From NCBI GenBank assembly GCA_963556695.1, contig CAUWAG010000003.1, positions 1,178,001-1,242,000 on the forward strand: DNA of 64,000 bases, in the 5' to 3' direction. Positions 1 to 11,433 of this stretch are shown one piece after another (position 1 is the first letter of the stretch; every line of letters starts with the position of its first letter). The DNA is from Anthostomella pinea (taxonomy: Eukaryota; Ascomycota; Sordariomycetes; Xylariales; Xylariaceae). The notes under the pieces are model-generated. The model was given only the letters and a program-made list of their open reading frames with translations. It did not search any database and was not told where the DNA came from. The position numbers were made by a program, and so were the translations under genes.

Positions 1-62
1 GGTACTCGCGCGTCCTTCTTTCTCCCCGATGTCAACATTGACATCCACCCCCCTCCCCGTAA

Positions 63-854
63 TCACGCTTCTTCACCCTCCTCCTCCGCCAGAAAGGCGT
101 CAATCTTGTGAATGACAGTCCGCATCGGCAGCGGCGACCACGCCCAAGCCAGCAGCTCCAAATGCTCCCTCGTAGGCGCCCCCTCGTCATCCCACAACTC
201 TCCGGCACCCCAAGTCCGGGGGTCCTCCTTGCCGGGCGGCAGCAGCTTGGCCAGCTGCTCGTAGCGCACGGTCTCCCAGTCGCCCTGGTCGATGTCGTCG
301 GGGTCGACGAGCTGGGCGCTCAGGCGGGCGCGCGACTTGAGCGCGGGGTAGAAGTCGGCGAACTCGCGCGCGAGCCCGCCCACGCCTTCCGCGTCAAACG
401 TCGCGCTGAGCTTCGCGACCGTGTCCTTGGGCACCATGGGCTTGAAGCCGGACGCGCGTAGCTCGCCCCGCGCCGCCGGGTAGTCGACCTTAAGCCACTT
501 CTCGAAGACGGCCACCGCGGCCTTCATGCCCTTGGTCGGGTTCGCGTGCGTCTTGGCGCGCTGCATGTAGGCGTTGATGTGGGTGCGCTGCGCGGTGAGG
601 CTGCGGTCCTTGAGCGAGTCGATGGTGAACTGTGCTGTTTTTACGTCTTTGAACCCCATGCTGGTGGGTTCCCCGTCGTCCTCATCCTCATCCTCGGCCT
701 CGGCCTTGGAGGGCCTGCCTCTGCCGCGTGGGGCTTGCGCCTTCTCGGGTGCTTTGCTGCTTGCGTTCTTGCCCTTGGCTGGTTTGGCGGCATCTTTGGT
801 CGCCGTGGTGCGCTTGGCCTTGGCGCCGGCGGTGGTCTTGGGTGCTTTGGGCAT
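63..854 (-). CDS. Basic AT-hook-like protein of unknown function
   Basis: Single-exon gene of 263 codons, start ATG at 854. The first 60 residues are rich in Lys/Ala/Thr/Pro and contain an AT-hook-like core (PRGRGRPSK, residues 42-50) followed by an acidic run (EDEDEDD). From about residue 66 there is a compact predicted-helical domain (starting SMGFKDVKTAQFTI) running to the C-terminus, which ends in an acidic EEEGEE tail. The AT-hook plus basic tail suggests a nuclear, DNA- or chromatin-associated protein; this is inference, and I do not recognise the C-terminal domain as a named family. Codon use is G/C-ending, as in neighbouring genes, which supports real coding. The stop lies close to the left window edge but the reading frame is complete. 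Confidence 0.75.
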   Translation of the reverse strand: MPKAPKTTAGAKAKRTTATKDAAKPAKGKNASSKAPEKAQAPRGRGRPSKAEAEDEDEDDGEPTSMGFKDVKTAQFTIDSLKDRSLTAQRTHINAYMQRAKTHANPTKGMKAAVAVFEKWLKVDYPAARGELRASGFKPMVPKDTVAKLSATFDAEGVGGLAREFADFYPALKSRARLSAQLVDPDDIDQGDWETVRYEQLAKLLPPGKEDPRTWGAGELWDDEGAPTREHLELLAWAWSPLPMRTVIHKIDAFLAEEEGEEA

Positions 855-1651
855 TTTGTCTTGATTGCGTGTTTTCTCTTTTCGAGTTTCAACTGGTTCT
901 GGACACGTTTCGCGAGAAATGTGTGTAGTTGGGTAGGTAGAAAAGGTTCAAGGGAGGATGACGCGCGCCTGGTTTTGTTTTATTGACGGCGCGTTTGCTT
1001 CTGTCTGTTCCCTTGATTTCAGGGGTCCTCAGGCATGACGCCCCCTAGTTACCTTACTAGGTAAACAAAACTATGGGTCACTTCCTCCTCGTTCCAATCG
1101 GGACCCTCGAATCCGCCAAGCAACGCATTCTTTGTGTGAGCCCGCTGCCCCGGTAACTTCATCGTTTCATGTCAAACGAGCACTTGTGTGCTCATTTGAA
1201 TAAAGTGCTGGTCATGTGATTGTAGTTCACCCGTCGAGAACTCAATACCAAATAGTCGAGAGCCGAACATGATGACCTTTGATGTTCACTAGCATTTACC
1301 AGGCAGAGGTGAAGAGATGGTCTTTGGTATGAGGTAATGATGTGTGGTAATAGAGGTGTATGAGCAGGATAACCATCGCGATTCGAGCATCCTGAAATGA
1401 TTTCTCAACCCCCTTTTCCCCGGAAGGAGCTATCTCAATGGTGCGCAAAGTGGGGTGGCAGAAATCTAGATGCTCATTTGACCACCTATCAGCCACTATC
1501 CCATGCATGCTCTCAGAAGTCGCCATCACACTCCGACCACCATTTTCACGTCCACCATGTTCACCACGCAACTTCATCACCTACCGCTCCTCCTTTTGCT
1601 CCTCTCCACCCACCCGATGAGCCGGATCGCCACAGCTGCCGCTATTCCGGT
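855..1651. other. Intergenic, promoter side of the AT-hook gene
   Basis: About 800 bp between the start of the minus-strand AT-hook gene and the stop of the NLR gene. Reading frames here are short, without domain content. I see no RNA gene or repeat. Confidence 0.5.
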
Positions 1652-4600
1652 CTATCTAATGTAGCGGAGAAGCTCACCCCGAAGATCATCACGTCCATAG
1701 TCGACGGCGACCTGGATCGGCGTCTCGTCCGTGTCGCTCACGGTATTGGCATCGGCCCCCGCTTCCAGGAGACACCTGACCACCGACGCATGGCCGTACT
1801 CGACGGCCCACGACAGTGCCGTTCTTCCACTGTGATCGCGTCTCTCGAGATCGACCAAACCGGTCGAGAGAAGTGTCTGGACCAGCGCCGACGAGTCATT
1901 ATGGATCGCCCAGGCTAGAGGAGCCCATCCATCGACGTCCTGGGCGTCGATCCCGGGGCATCTGGCTTGGATGAGCTTTCGCAATGCGTCGACATGCCCA
2001 CCTGCACTAGCCCAAGAAATCGCGTTTCTCCTGTCATGATCTTGGCTGGACTTGTCGACCTTCTTGCTTCGAGTGAGCACTGCGACAGCAGCGGCATGAC
2101 CATTGCCGGCAGCCCAAGAGAGGGGTGACTTGCCCTTGTCATCCGCCAGATTTGGGTCGACGCCACGGACCTTGAGTAGCCGACTCAAGGCTTCTTCCAT
2201 GCCATCACCTGCAGCGTGGGAGACGATGGTGCGCCCCTTGTGGTCCCGATGGTTGACGACGATACCTGGCTGCCTCAACAGCTTGGATGTTATTGACATG
2301 TAACCACCACCTACAGCCCAGTAGAGCGGAGTGTATCCGTAGTGGTCTTGTTGAATTGCAAGGCGCTGATCTCGCCGCAACAGTTTTTCAACCATTTCGT
2401 CGTGTCCATTGCCACATGCAAATGACAACGCACTTCTACCACTCCTCCCCGCCATCATTGTATCAGTCCGGACATCAGCTAGCAACATAGTAACGCAGCC
2501 AACATGTCCATTCTCGGCAGCAACTGTGATAGGTGTCTGTCGGCTGGAGTGGTGTAGATTCGGATCAGCACCAGCATGCAGCAAATCACTCGCAACTCGG
2601 CCGTGCCCTGCTCGAGCCGCCCAGAATAAACTTCGGTCTTTAGCGACAGCTGAAATTGTGTCGCTTTGTAACATCCGCACCACCGTCTTCTGCAAGTTGA
2701 AATACGCTGCTAGCATAATGGGCTCGAAATCCATGATGTCGTCATCATCCGCGGACGCGACCTTTGACGAATAGTAGCGTACCCAATTGCGACAGTTCTC
2801 AAAGCTAGCATCAAGGAGAGATTCCGCCTTGATTATTAGCTCATCAGATGCAGAGCTCTCGCAAATCGCGTAGTGCTCTGTCCAATGAAGTGCTGCGTAG
2901 CTGTAGAGCTTGTATCGGGACATGACAGCTTCACACAGCTCTGTGCCCAGCAAATTCGCTTCTTGGACTGTGGGTAAACTGTCTGAGCTGAGATTCAGCC
3001 CAAAGTCTTCGCTCAATATTCGCAGGTTTTCAGACAGGAAAGGGTCCGGCGAGCTGGACAGAGACCCAGAATATGTCGTATGGGAGGCCCCAGAAGATTC
3101 ATCCGTGAAAAGAGTGTGATCGGAGAACTCTTCCATGAAGTCATCAAGCATCAGATAGTGGATGCAAGCAGCCGACATGTGTAGAGCGCAACTCCCCACG
3201 TCGAGGGATGACTGGAAGGAGAAACTACCGTAGTCACGTTCAGCCCCTTGAAGAAAGTCCTTGGCGGACTGATGCACCAGAGATACCTTGGAGTCCGAAA
3301 TCCGCGCCATCGGCCCCAACACCCCTTGAACGGTACGGAGAATGTCGGGTTGGCAGTCGGTTTTAACATCGTCTGTGCAGCTGTGTAAAGAGTTTATGGA
3401 AAAGGCCAAGTTGATCTCGTCCAGATCTAGAGGCCGCGAGCTCGCTAATACAAGCTTCAGCAAGAGTGAGGCTGTGTGTTGATACTCAGAGGGGATGGCC
3501 GACAGCAACCTCGAGTAAGCAGACTCGAGATCACGAGGGATCTGATTGATGATGTCTCGAAAATCTTTCATCGACGCAAGGAGGCTTCCTTCCAAGGACG
3601 TAAGGACCATATGCACCCAAAGAAAGGTCTGATCGGATTTAGTCTGTAATGTTTGCAACAGGTAATCTTTGACTTGATGCGAGCAGTTGAGCTTGGTCGA
3701 GATCTCGTTCACTCGTTGATAGATGTAAAGTCGCAGATCTTCACTGTACCCAGGCTGGTGCTCGTCAACCGAGATCCGTTGGGCCACAACCTGTGGCACT
3801 CCAACACTGGAAAGACTGATCAAGGGCCGGCCCGAGAGGAGGAATTTGATCTGATTGGGAGACTCTGTGGAGTGAAGTGGATGGGCGACCAGGGCACCGA
3901 TGGCGTCAAGCAGCTGGCGGCAAGAATCGCTGTCGCACTCATCCAGGGCGTCGACGAAGACGTAAAGGTGGCCATATGCCGGATCTTGGGTGATCTTTTG
4001 GAATATACCCCAAAGTGCCGAAAACGACTGTATCATGCTTGAACCCAGAAGCTCGAACATTCTTCTTACGTATCGAATCATTGAACGGTGGCGCTGTAGT
4101 ATCTGAAAGATCAGGCCGATAAGAATCGCGTTTGCATCCTTCTGCTTATTGATCTTGTCATCACAGAAGTATACTAGGACATTGGGAGAAGAGATCTGGA
4201 GGGACCGGGTCTGTTCGAAATACTGGGCGAGAAAAGACGTGAGAACCGTCTTGCCGCATCCGGCGTGGCCGGTGAGCCATAACAGAGCGTTTCCTGCCTT
4301 CGAAAGCCACAAGACGAACGATGGATGGCGCAGAACCCACTGACAAGTACCGTGGGCTGGTTTGGGAAGTAAGCGCTTGTAGTCCGATATATCGAACTTC
4401 CCTAACTGCTGAATGCAGCGCTTTTCATCGTCACTGAATGCTGGTGGGCGTCAGTATACTGTAGTAGCCTATCCACGTGTTCGATACTTACATCGTTCAG
4501 AGGACGGCGAGTGGGCACGTCCAGCTTTGGACCTCTTGTCGATTACTTCTCGCAGCCTAGTGAAAGCGCTCTCCTTCCCTTCGCCATAGATAAGGGGCAT

Positions 4601-5266
4601 ATTCACACCGAAGATGCCGAGAAGCGAATAAGCTCCGTCTTCCTCGCGTTTCGTCGTTCGCCTGTCAGACCAGGACATGCGGTCCTGGATGCTGGATTGA
4701 GAGAGTGGTGTGCCCCGAAGGACAGCAGCTGGGATGCCTGTTATGTCGCAGAGCAAGCTTTCCAGCGATGATTTGTCACCCAGTCGATGGCCTTCTTTCG
4801 AGAAGAACTCCACAGATGACGGCGCAATAAGTTCTTGGAGCGTCCATCCCCTCGTGAGCCACCTGCTGCCTCGAAAGCTTGCCTCCCAGTTATTCGGGTT
4901 AGACGCAGACCCCGGAAGGCCCCCGTCACTAACGTCGGAGAGGTAGACATAGCACCTGGCTGCTCTCTCGTACCAGCGAAACATGGAGTTGATTGCCTCT
5001 GACAATTCAGTATAGTTCGCCTTGTCAATGCAGCAAGTGTCCACCCAGAAGAACTGGAGGTTGTCAGAAACGGCCTGCCTGGCACAGAACTCGATCTTCT
5101 TGTAGCCAGCCTTTTCTCTCCCTGTATTATCTACCAGGTCTTTAAAGGTGACCTCTTGGTCGTCAGCTCCCCACGTGTGTGATAGAATAGCATAGGGGGG
5201 AAAGTCATCGATGAGGTCTTTATGCAGACCGAGACTGCCATCACCTTCAACCTTGAGCAGACGCAT
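1652..5266 (-). CDS. HET-NACHT-ankyrin NLR-type protein
   Basis: Two exons, 5266-4492 and 4440-1652, joined over a 51 bp phase-1 intron (GTAAGT donor, CTGAC branch, CAG acceptor), give 1187 aa. Residues 1-258 are a HET domain with its usual blocks: YAILSHTWG near residue 26, FFWVDTCCID, and RGWTLQELIAP. The exon junction leads into a NACHT NTPase with Walker A GHAGCGKT at about 316-323 and Walker B-type LYVFVDALDECD at about 417-428. From about residue 840 to the end there are roughly nine ankyrin repeats, several of the WAxxxGH type (LSWAAGNGH, LSWAVEYGH). In fungi such proteins act in non-self recognition: the repeats are thought to sense a ligand, NACHT to oligomerise, and HET to trigger cell death. 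All three modules are intact with no internal stop. The ligand cannot be read from sequence. The architecture is certain; an allorecognition role is inferred from the family. Confidence 0.92.
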
Positions 5267-6388
5267 GATTGCCGAATAGTGACCGACCGTGACGATGGCT
5301 CATGAACGAGTTGATGCGGGCACACGGTAAAGGAGTGGATCAATGGTGCCCATCGCACGTTTCGGATTCTCCTCAAACCGACATGAGAGCACACGTTCTT
5401 GCCAAAGCTGTATGTCATTGCGGGATTGACTCGACTGAGGCACGCAGAGCCGGGGACATTCCTTCGTATGAAGAGCTGTCCGAGGTCGCCCATGGATGTA
5501 ACCTTACACCAACAATCACGCCCCCGCAGGCCGCAGCATGGTCGTCACCGCGCTTAGCCGGAATAGTACGACAATCTGCGAGAACCCTGCTCACCGGATG
5601 TGTGCTACCTGTCCCGTGCAGGCTGGCAACTTATTGAGACGAGGACCACCCGTTGGAGGGGTTCCTTGTGCATCTACGGAGGGCTTCTCGTCTGGCGACG
5701 CCTGTCCGCTGCGAGGGTTGCAGATGTGGTTATGTTGTTGATATGGTTGTTGGAGATGTGGTGGCTAGGTTACCGGAGTGGGAGTCGTCGCGCAGTCGAG
5801 TGCATTCACTGCTGAGAACTGATTCTGATTTGCTGATTTGTGGAACAATGGAGACCTAGGATACCCGGTACCACAGGAATTGGCGGATACTGTAAACACA
5901 CGGCCGTTACATAATACTTCGTATCTTCCTAACATAATAATGTTTTCCAACTGAGGAACGACGATCAATCGACAGCTCTTGGGTGCTCAGTTAACAGTTG
6001 AAATCAATTTAAATAAAAGTTGAAACACCCTCCCACCTTGATTCGACCGGTGGAAGCTGTTTCAAGGTCTGAAATCCACGAAACAAATCCAGCGACCGTT
6101 AAACCAGGACCCGAAATTCTCGGTATGGACCGCACTTTCTAGGCACCCTGCGGGAATCAAGGGCTTAGGCGCTAACTAGATTTGTCATGTGGACCTGGTG
6201 CGCCATGAGCAGACCATCACGTGTCACTGCGGGGTTTCTTTCAGTGCTCTCTGTTCATCCAGTATCAAGTCTTTGTTATTTAGTAGATGTATGGTAGCCA
6301 AACTCTAAAGCAGCCCTTTCCCTCTCGTTGTTCAGTCCGGTGTTGTCTATTTTGCTTAGCTCGTATTAGCGCGGACCGGACGGGGACT
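5267..6388. other. Intergenic between NLR and EF-1alpha-like gene
   Basis: Divergent spacer of 1.1 kb that must hold the promoters of both flanking genes. It turns AT-richer around 5,900-6,060. No open frame has recognisable domain content, and I see no clear repeat or RNA gene. Confidence 0.45.
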
Positions 6389-7233
6389 ATGGCCTCCAAG
6401 TCAATCAATGTACACGGCGAAAATGGGGCCGGCAAGAAGACATTGATAGGGAGCCTCATCTTTCGAGTATTCAGGCCTGCCATCTAATAACTCGTCTCAG
6501 ACTAAGCTGCTAACTATCGCTAGTGTGGCTTGGAAATGCAGATGCTGGAACAGCTGAAACGCAATGGGATCCATCAGTATGCTGATGTTGTGCCGTACTT
6601 CGAAAGAGAAGGCATCCCACCATCATTCTACGCCAAGTCGGCCAAGTTCCTAGTCGAGAGAGGTATTGATTCAGACACTTTAAGTTATGTCGGGAATAGG
6701 GTGAGGGTTACAATTCAGGACGACTGACTCATGACTATCATGCTTTAGAGAACCAAACGCCAGACGTCGTGTTTTGGCTTGTCGATGCGACGGATCCTGG
6801 CGCTGCGAAGACCTCGAGTCAAAGACTGGCTTCCATGCTGGCTGCTGCCACTATGAACCCCAAGGAGAAGCTGCTTATCTTGGTGAACAAGATGTATGGC
6901 TCCCTACCCTACCAATCCTTATTGGGGCTTGCGCTGTGCTAGCCTTGTGAACAGGGATCTCACGAAGTGGTCTGAGGACGCATTCCAGCAAGTTGCACGC
7001 CAGTTCCGTGCACTGAGCCTCCCCAAAGACAAGTAAGAAGAGGAACAAGTATCATTGTCAAACACCTGGCAGCTGATCGTGGAAGCAGGGCTTTTATCAT
7101 TCCAGTATCGAGTACGGAGGGTACGAACATGCTGTCCTCCCCGCAGGATGTTCCGTGGATGCAGACACCACCTGCTGGCAGGTCGGACGAGTCCGAAGAT
7201 CTGGACCAAACATTGATGGACATTCTTGGATAG
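6389..7233 (+). CDS. EF-1alpha G-domain-like protein, shortened
   Basis: Five exons (6389-6466, 6524-6700, 6751-6893, 6955-7032, 7089-7233) give a 206-aa reading frame. Introns are 57, 50, 61 and 56 bp. Homology fixes introns 1, 3 and 4, because joining restores EF-1alpha-like text: SLIFRCGLEM (cf. HLIYKCGGID), ILVNKMDLTKWSED (cf. INKMDTTKWSED) and IIPVSSTEGTNM (cf. VPISGWNGDNM). Intron 2 uses GTGAGG and an unusual TTTAGAG acceptor and is less sure. The P-loop is degenerate: GENGAGKKT where EF-1alpha has GHVDSGKST, so Lys replaces the Mg-ligand Ser. The NKMD specificity motif is kept. The switch II region (DAPGH) is missing, and the protein stops before EF-1alpha domains 2 and 3. It therefore cannot be a normal elongation factor; a derived paralogue or a decaying copy are both possible. 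It lies between the NLR gene and a convergent RNase H gene. Confidence 0.7.
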
Positions 7234-7457
7234 ACGAGAATATCCTAGCTATTTATAATCGGCCTTTGCGACCTCGTCATTGTTGATGCGCGGGTGTGGC
7301 ATGCCGCGAAGTCCATCTGTGCTAGCACATCATCAGGCACCTATGACAGCTTATTCGGGGGCCATGTTCCTGACCCTCGGAGCCAATGCAACACAGGTGA
7401 TTCGCTTGCAGTACTGTGGCCTTCGTGAACAGCCTGGAGCTATGTGCGACAGTGCGA

Positions 7458-8374
7458 TCAAAAGTCGAAATACTTTTCCTGCTTCAGGAACGGATGGCGA
7501 TATGAATTCCAACTCGTCAGCGGCACCCTCGTGGTGGCTTCCTTCGCGAATTTGTCTGCTAGTGCATTTTGCTTTCGAGGTATGTGCCACAACAAAACTT
7601 CGCAGCCATGGATGGCGTACAGTCGAAATAGATGGAACACGTGCTTCCAGAGATCGATGTTGGCGGCCTTGGTGCCATCTGCTTTGCACCACTCCTTTGT
7701 GACCCAAGTTGGAACCCACGAAGTGGCGCCATTGACGACGTAGGTCGAGTCAGTGGCAATCACCAGAGCCTCCCAGCCTTCTCGAGAAAGATATCGATGC
7801 TCCAAAGCGTGGATAACGGCGCGGAGCTCGGCACGGTTGCTGGTAGGCTGCGCTCGCTCGCCGTCCGGACCTTCGAGCTCCAACGCGGGAGAGAAGACGC
7901 CCATCGTGTTCTCGCGGCCTGGTAGACACATTGCGATGGCGCAACCACCCCGTGCGTCTCCACGACCGTTGTCAGAGCAGGCTCCGTCGGTATAGACAAG
8001 TACGGCCTTCACATCGAATCTCGGGCCTATTGGACGCTCCCGCTGCAGAATGAATCGGTGTTGAGAGAAGCCAGGGAAGCTTTCGAAGGTGCATTGTTTT
8101 CCGGAAATAGCTGCTGCGGTGTACGCGGTTCGTCAGGTCCGCAGAGTGGCTCCGAGTCAAACTTATTGGGGACGTAGATGCCGTCCTTGAGCATGGCATG
8201 CTTGGCGTTCAGGACGCGAAGCTCGTAGGGTAATTGACGAGAGCTTTGGTGTTGGCGAAGCCAATCCTCGTCTCTTGCTTCGCATGACCCGATGACCTTC
8301 ATGGTGCACGGGACACAGTCGCACGGGCTGCCATGACCACCCGCCACAAGGGGACCAAGTATGAATCCATGCAT
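7458..8374 (-). pseudogene. RNase H-like gene with apparent frame break
   Basis: The frame ending at 7458 encodes an RNase H fold: VLVYTDGACSDNG (first Asp), SNRAELRAVIHAL (Glu), VIATDSTYVVNG (second Asp) and KQNALADKFAKEA (last Asp), so the DEDD carboxylates are all present. Upstream in the same frame, GKQCTFESFPGFSQHRF also looks coding, but that frame closes at a TGA. The more N-terminal coding text (YVPNKFDSEPLCGPDEP, CDCVPC) is in a frame one base away, so the change falls near 8100-8105. A one-base deletion would explain it best; I could not find a well-placed intron. The first in-frame ATG of the upstream frame is at 8374, and the true start is uncertain. The product would cut RNA in RNA-DNA hybrids if the frame is restored by splicing or if the break is a sequence error. 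It is convergent with the EF-1alpha-like gene, 224 bp apart. Confidence 0.68.
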
Positions 8375-9844
8375 GCTATCATAAGATGATTTCGTCCTGA
8401 TGTGGTCAAACAAAGGAAAATCGTGTGCCCCAAAACGCTGATATCACACTCGTCAATTCCATCTGACGGCCGAAGAACAACCTTGCAGGTTGGAAGCCAA
8501 GGAAACTTTGAAGCTGGACCGAGCCCCTTTCAGCCACTTTCCCCACTTTCGAGACACGACGCCACAAATCTCTTTCATTACAAACCTCGCCAACATCATC
8601 ACCGCGCAGGACATCCCTTTTCATCAATTCCGCCTGCACCGTTTCGTAAGAAGGCCCGCTAGTACTATACGCTAACGAAGGAAGCAGAGACAGGGGCAAA
8701 ACCATGGACCCCTTACTTCCTCATCACATGAATCATATGAGAGTCTTACGCACGTTGTGACCGTCCGCACGTGGAAGAGGCTATCAACGCCTCTTCTAGC
8801 CACGCATAAGCAAAATCCAAGACTCTAGACTCGCATTGTTTCCCCCTTCACAAACATGTCAATCTCGTTTCCAATCTCGTCCCGAGTCGTTCCCCGAAAA
8901 GAGACGGCTTAGTCTATACCTTGGACCAGTCTATTTGGAAGGCTTCGTGAATGTCAGTAGGCTGGCTCAATTGACAGATCTAGGCGGCCTTCCCTCCCCC
9001 TTTCTTCCGCCCCTACTTTGAGACACGGCTGTAAGCTTCGCTGATAAGCACGCCGTCTTTAGCTGACTGGGCCTCCATTCCTGCCTGCCTTGCTGCGCGG
9101 TCTTACGATTAGCAGCCGATTTCTTTACCTGCGAGCCGGGCGGGGTTGGGCGGAACTCCTCCGACAGGAATGAGTTGGGCCTTCTGAAGACCTGTCTCGC
9201 GTGCTTGTCTCGAGTTTCTTGTTCTGAGCTTCTTGCGGAAGAGGGGCCGGGATGGCCGGATATCCTCGGCAGAATCATCCCGCACGAGATTTTCCGCTGG
9301 TCGCCGTCAAAGACTGGAAGAGACACAATTACTGATACTCTCACAGTGCCGGTAACTCCAGAGGATAATATGCCATCATGCGGGAAACATTGCTTCGTGT
9401 AAGCCAATGTGTCCATTAGATTATCACGGGCACAGATTCGGTATCTAGGAAGCCGTTGAGTAGTGCCTCCACACGGCTAAAGTGAAGCGACTAGCTAAGG
9501 AATGAGGTGTGAACTTTTTCCGAGAGGGAGAGGCTGTCTTGAGCTCGATGGAGTCTCTACGCTGGGCCTTCTTGTCTCGAGCCTATCGTTCAAGGGATCA
9601 CCGCGACACCACCACCGAACGGCTGGTGCCAACATTCTTGGGGATGCGGTCCAGGACTACATGTCACCCGCAGGAGGCACCACCATCGTATAGAAGACGA
9701 TTATAAGAAGGTTAGATGAAGCACGTCCATCGGCCATCTCACCTTCACTTCACGGCCTTCTCAGTATCAACCACCATCACCTTCATTTCTCCGATCCCCG
9801 ACAGCCATTCGTTCCAGGACAACCGCGGCAATCCGTCATCCAAG
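8375..9844. other. Intergenic, no supported gene
   Basis: About 1.4 kb. Short frames on both strands lack domain signal. The right end is the probable promoter and leader of the DUF4360 gene; an AT-rich TTATAAG lies at about 9700, 140 bp before its start. Confidence 0.4.
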
Positions 9845-11433
9845 ATGTATTCCATCCCGGTGCTCGTTCTACTCCCCTTTGCCATAGCGGCACCCGCCCT
9901 CCCCGGTCAATACGCGCCATCGGAAGTCTGTTACCTCACTCACATCGAGACAAGCACCTGTGTCCCGATAACCGAATATTCTTCCATGACCGCGCCTCCC
10001 ACCACCATTCCGACTTTCCCTACCGCGAACGTCTCAACTTTGCCTACCGGGAACTTTTCAGTCCTCCCAACTTCTTTGCCTACCGGAAACCTTTCAGTCC
10101 TCCCAACTTACTCTTTGCCTACCGGCAACTATTCAGTCCTCCCCACAAACTCTTCGATCATCCCTCCGTTCACTATAACACCCGCCGCAAGCCAAACTTC
10201 CTATGCCGGAAACTCTTCCATCATCCCTGCGGCCACCATAACCTCCACCGCAAGTGAGACGTACCCTGCTGGAAACTCATCGGCTACCTCGACTTTGGGA
10301 TCCGGGACAGCCAGCTACGTGGATCCCGAGGCAACAGAGACCATACCCAGTGGCCTGGTCATCACGGTTATCCAGTCTGCCTCGTCGACCACCGCAAACG
10401 TCTCAGCGACCGCAACAAGCAACTACATTACCCTCTCGGCAACCAGCTCTTCCATCTCCGTCGAAGTGAGCAGCTCTGCTGCCGTGGATCCGATTTCCGC
10501 AAATGGTACGACTTCATCTGCGTCTTACTCATTCACCGAGTCTGCGACCCCGTCCGCTACGGAGTCCTTCACATCGGCCAATATCACGTCCCGACATGTC
10601 TCTATTCCAGCCGCCACCACGACTGGGAATTCAAGCGTCTCTGCCACCGAGTCTGCCACTCTGGTCGTTCCCATCGAAAGCAGCTCCTCCGCAGCGACCT
10701 CCACCAGATCCTCCGTCTCCGCACCCTTCCCCACGAGCAGCGGTAACACCACGGCACCGCCCGGCGTCACGATCCACGGATTCAACTACGCAGGCACCGG
10801 CTGCAGCGACAGCTCGGTATCCTCGTACCTGTCGCCCGACAAGTCGACGCTCACACTGGCCTACGACGACTTCGTGGCGCAGTCGGGCCCGAACTTGACG
10901 GCCGCGGAGGCGCGCAAGAATTGCCAGCTGAACGTCGCCCTCACGTACCCGGGCGGCTGGCAGTTCACCGTCTTCAAGGCCGACTTCCGCGGCTACGCCG
11001 GATTGGCTACTGGTATCGAGGGCGCAGTCCGGGCCCTCTACTACTTCTCGGGACAGTCGCAGCAGGTAAGCGCAACTTATGTTGTCTGAAACAGTTCTAA
11101 CGGGCCTATGATACTGACTCGTGTTGCTACTGTCTAGGTCGCGAGCACCCAGTTTCTCCAGGGTCCCATCAACGCCAACTTCATCAAGACGGATCAGTTC
11201 AACCTCCAAAGTGAGATCTGGTCGCCTTGCGGCCAAGAAGCATCCCTCAACATCAACGCCGAGATCCGCATTGATCCCCTGGTGTCGGAGAACCCGGGTC
11301 TTATGACGGTGAGTTGCACAACCCTCTTGTAGTGGTTATCTTCTGGTTTGCTAACACGTGCACCTAGTACGACTCGACCGACCTGAAGTTCACTCAGGTC
11401 CAGTACCTTGTGTGGCAGCAGTGCACCGAGTAG
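9845..11433 (+). CDS. Secreted Ser/Thr-rich protein with DUF4360 domain
   Basis: Three exons (9845-11065, 11138-11308, 11368-11433), all phase-0 junctions, with introns of 72 and 59 bp, give 485 aa. The ATG at 9845 begins a clear signal peptide (MYSIPVLVLLPFAIAAPALP); the frame is open further upstream but would bury it. Residues 50-305 are mucin-like, dominated by Ser, Thr, Ala and Pro with many N-x-S/T sites, so heavy glycosylation is likely. Within this lies a tandem motif of the form LPTGNxSVLPT (residues 66-101) and a second imperfect repeat NSSIIP (102-147). From residue 309 to the end is a DUF4360 domain: GFNYAGTGCSD, ARKNCQLNVAL, ADFRGYAGL, WSPCGQEASLNINAEIRI and a closing Cys (WQQC). 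DUF4360 proteins are secreted and of unknown activity. The stalk-plus-domain layout suggests a cell-wall or surface protein. No GPI signal is visible. Confidence 0.88.
10035..10160 (+). repeat. In-frame tandem repeat in the DUF4360 gene stalk
   Basis: Three imperfect copies of a unit coding LPTGN-x-SVLPT lie in tandem. Spacing varies because short linkers are inserted (none, then YS). Such repeats commonly vary in copy number between strains. Confidence 0.7.

Noticed and set aside
1397..1918. 173-codon plus-strand frame overlapping the NLR 3' end
   Set aside because: It lies mostly opposite the ankyrin coding sequence and has no family content; a shadow frame.
10631..11236. 201-codon minus-strand frame opposite the DUF4360 gene
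   Set aside because: Crosses the well-supported exons and an intron of that gene; composition is the complement of Ser/Thr codons.
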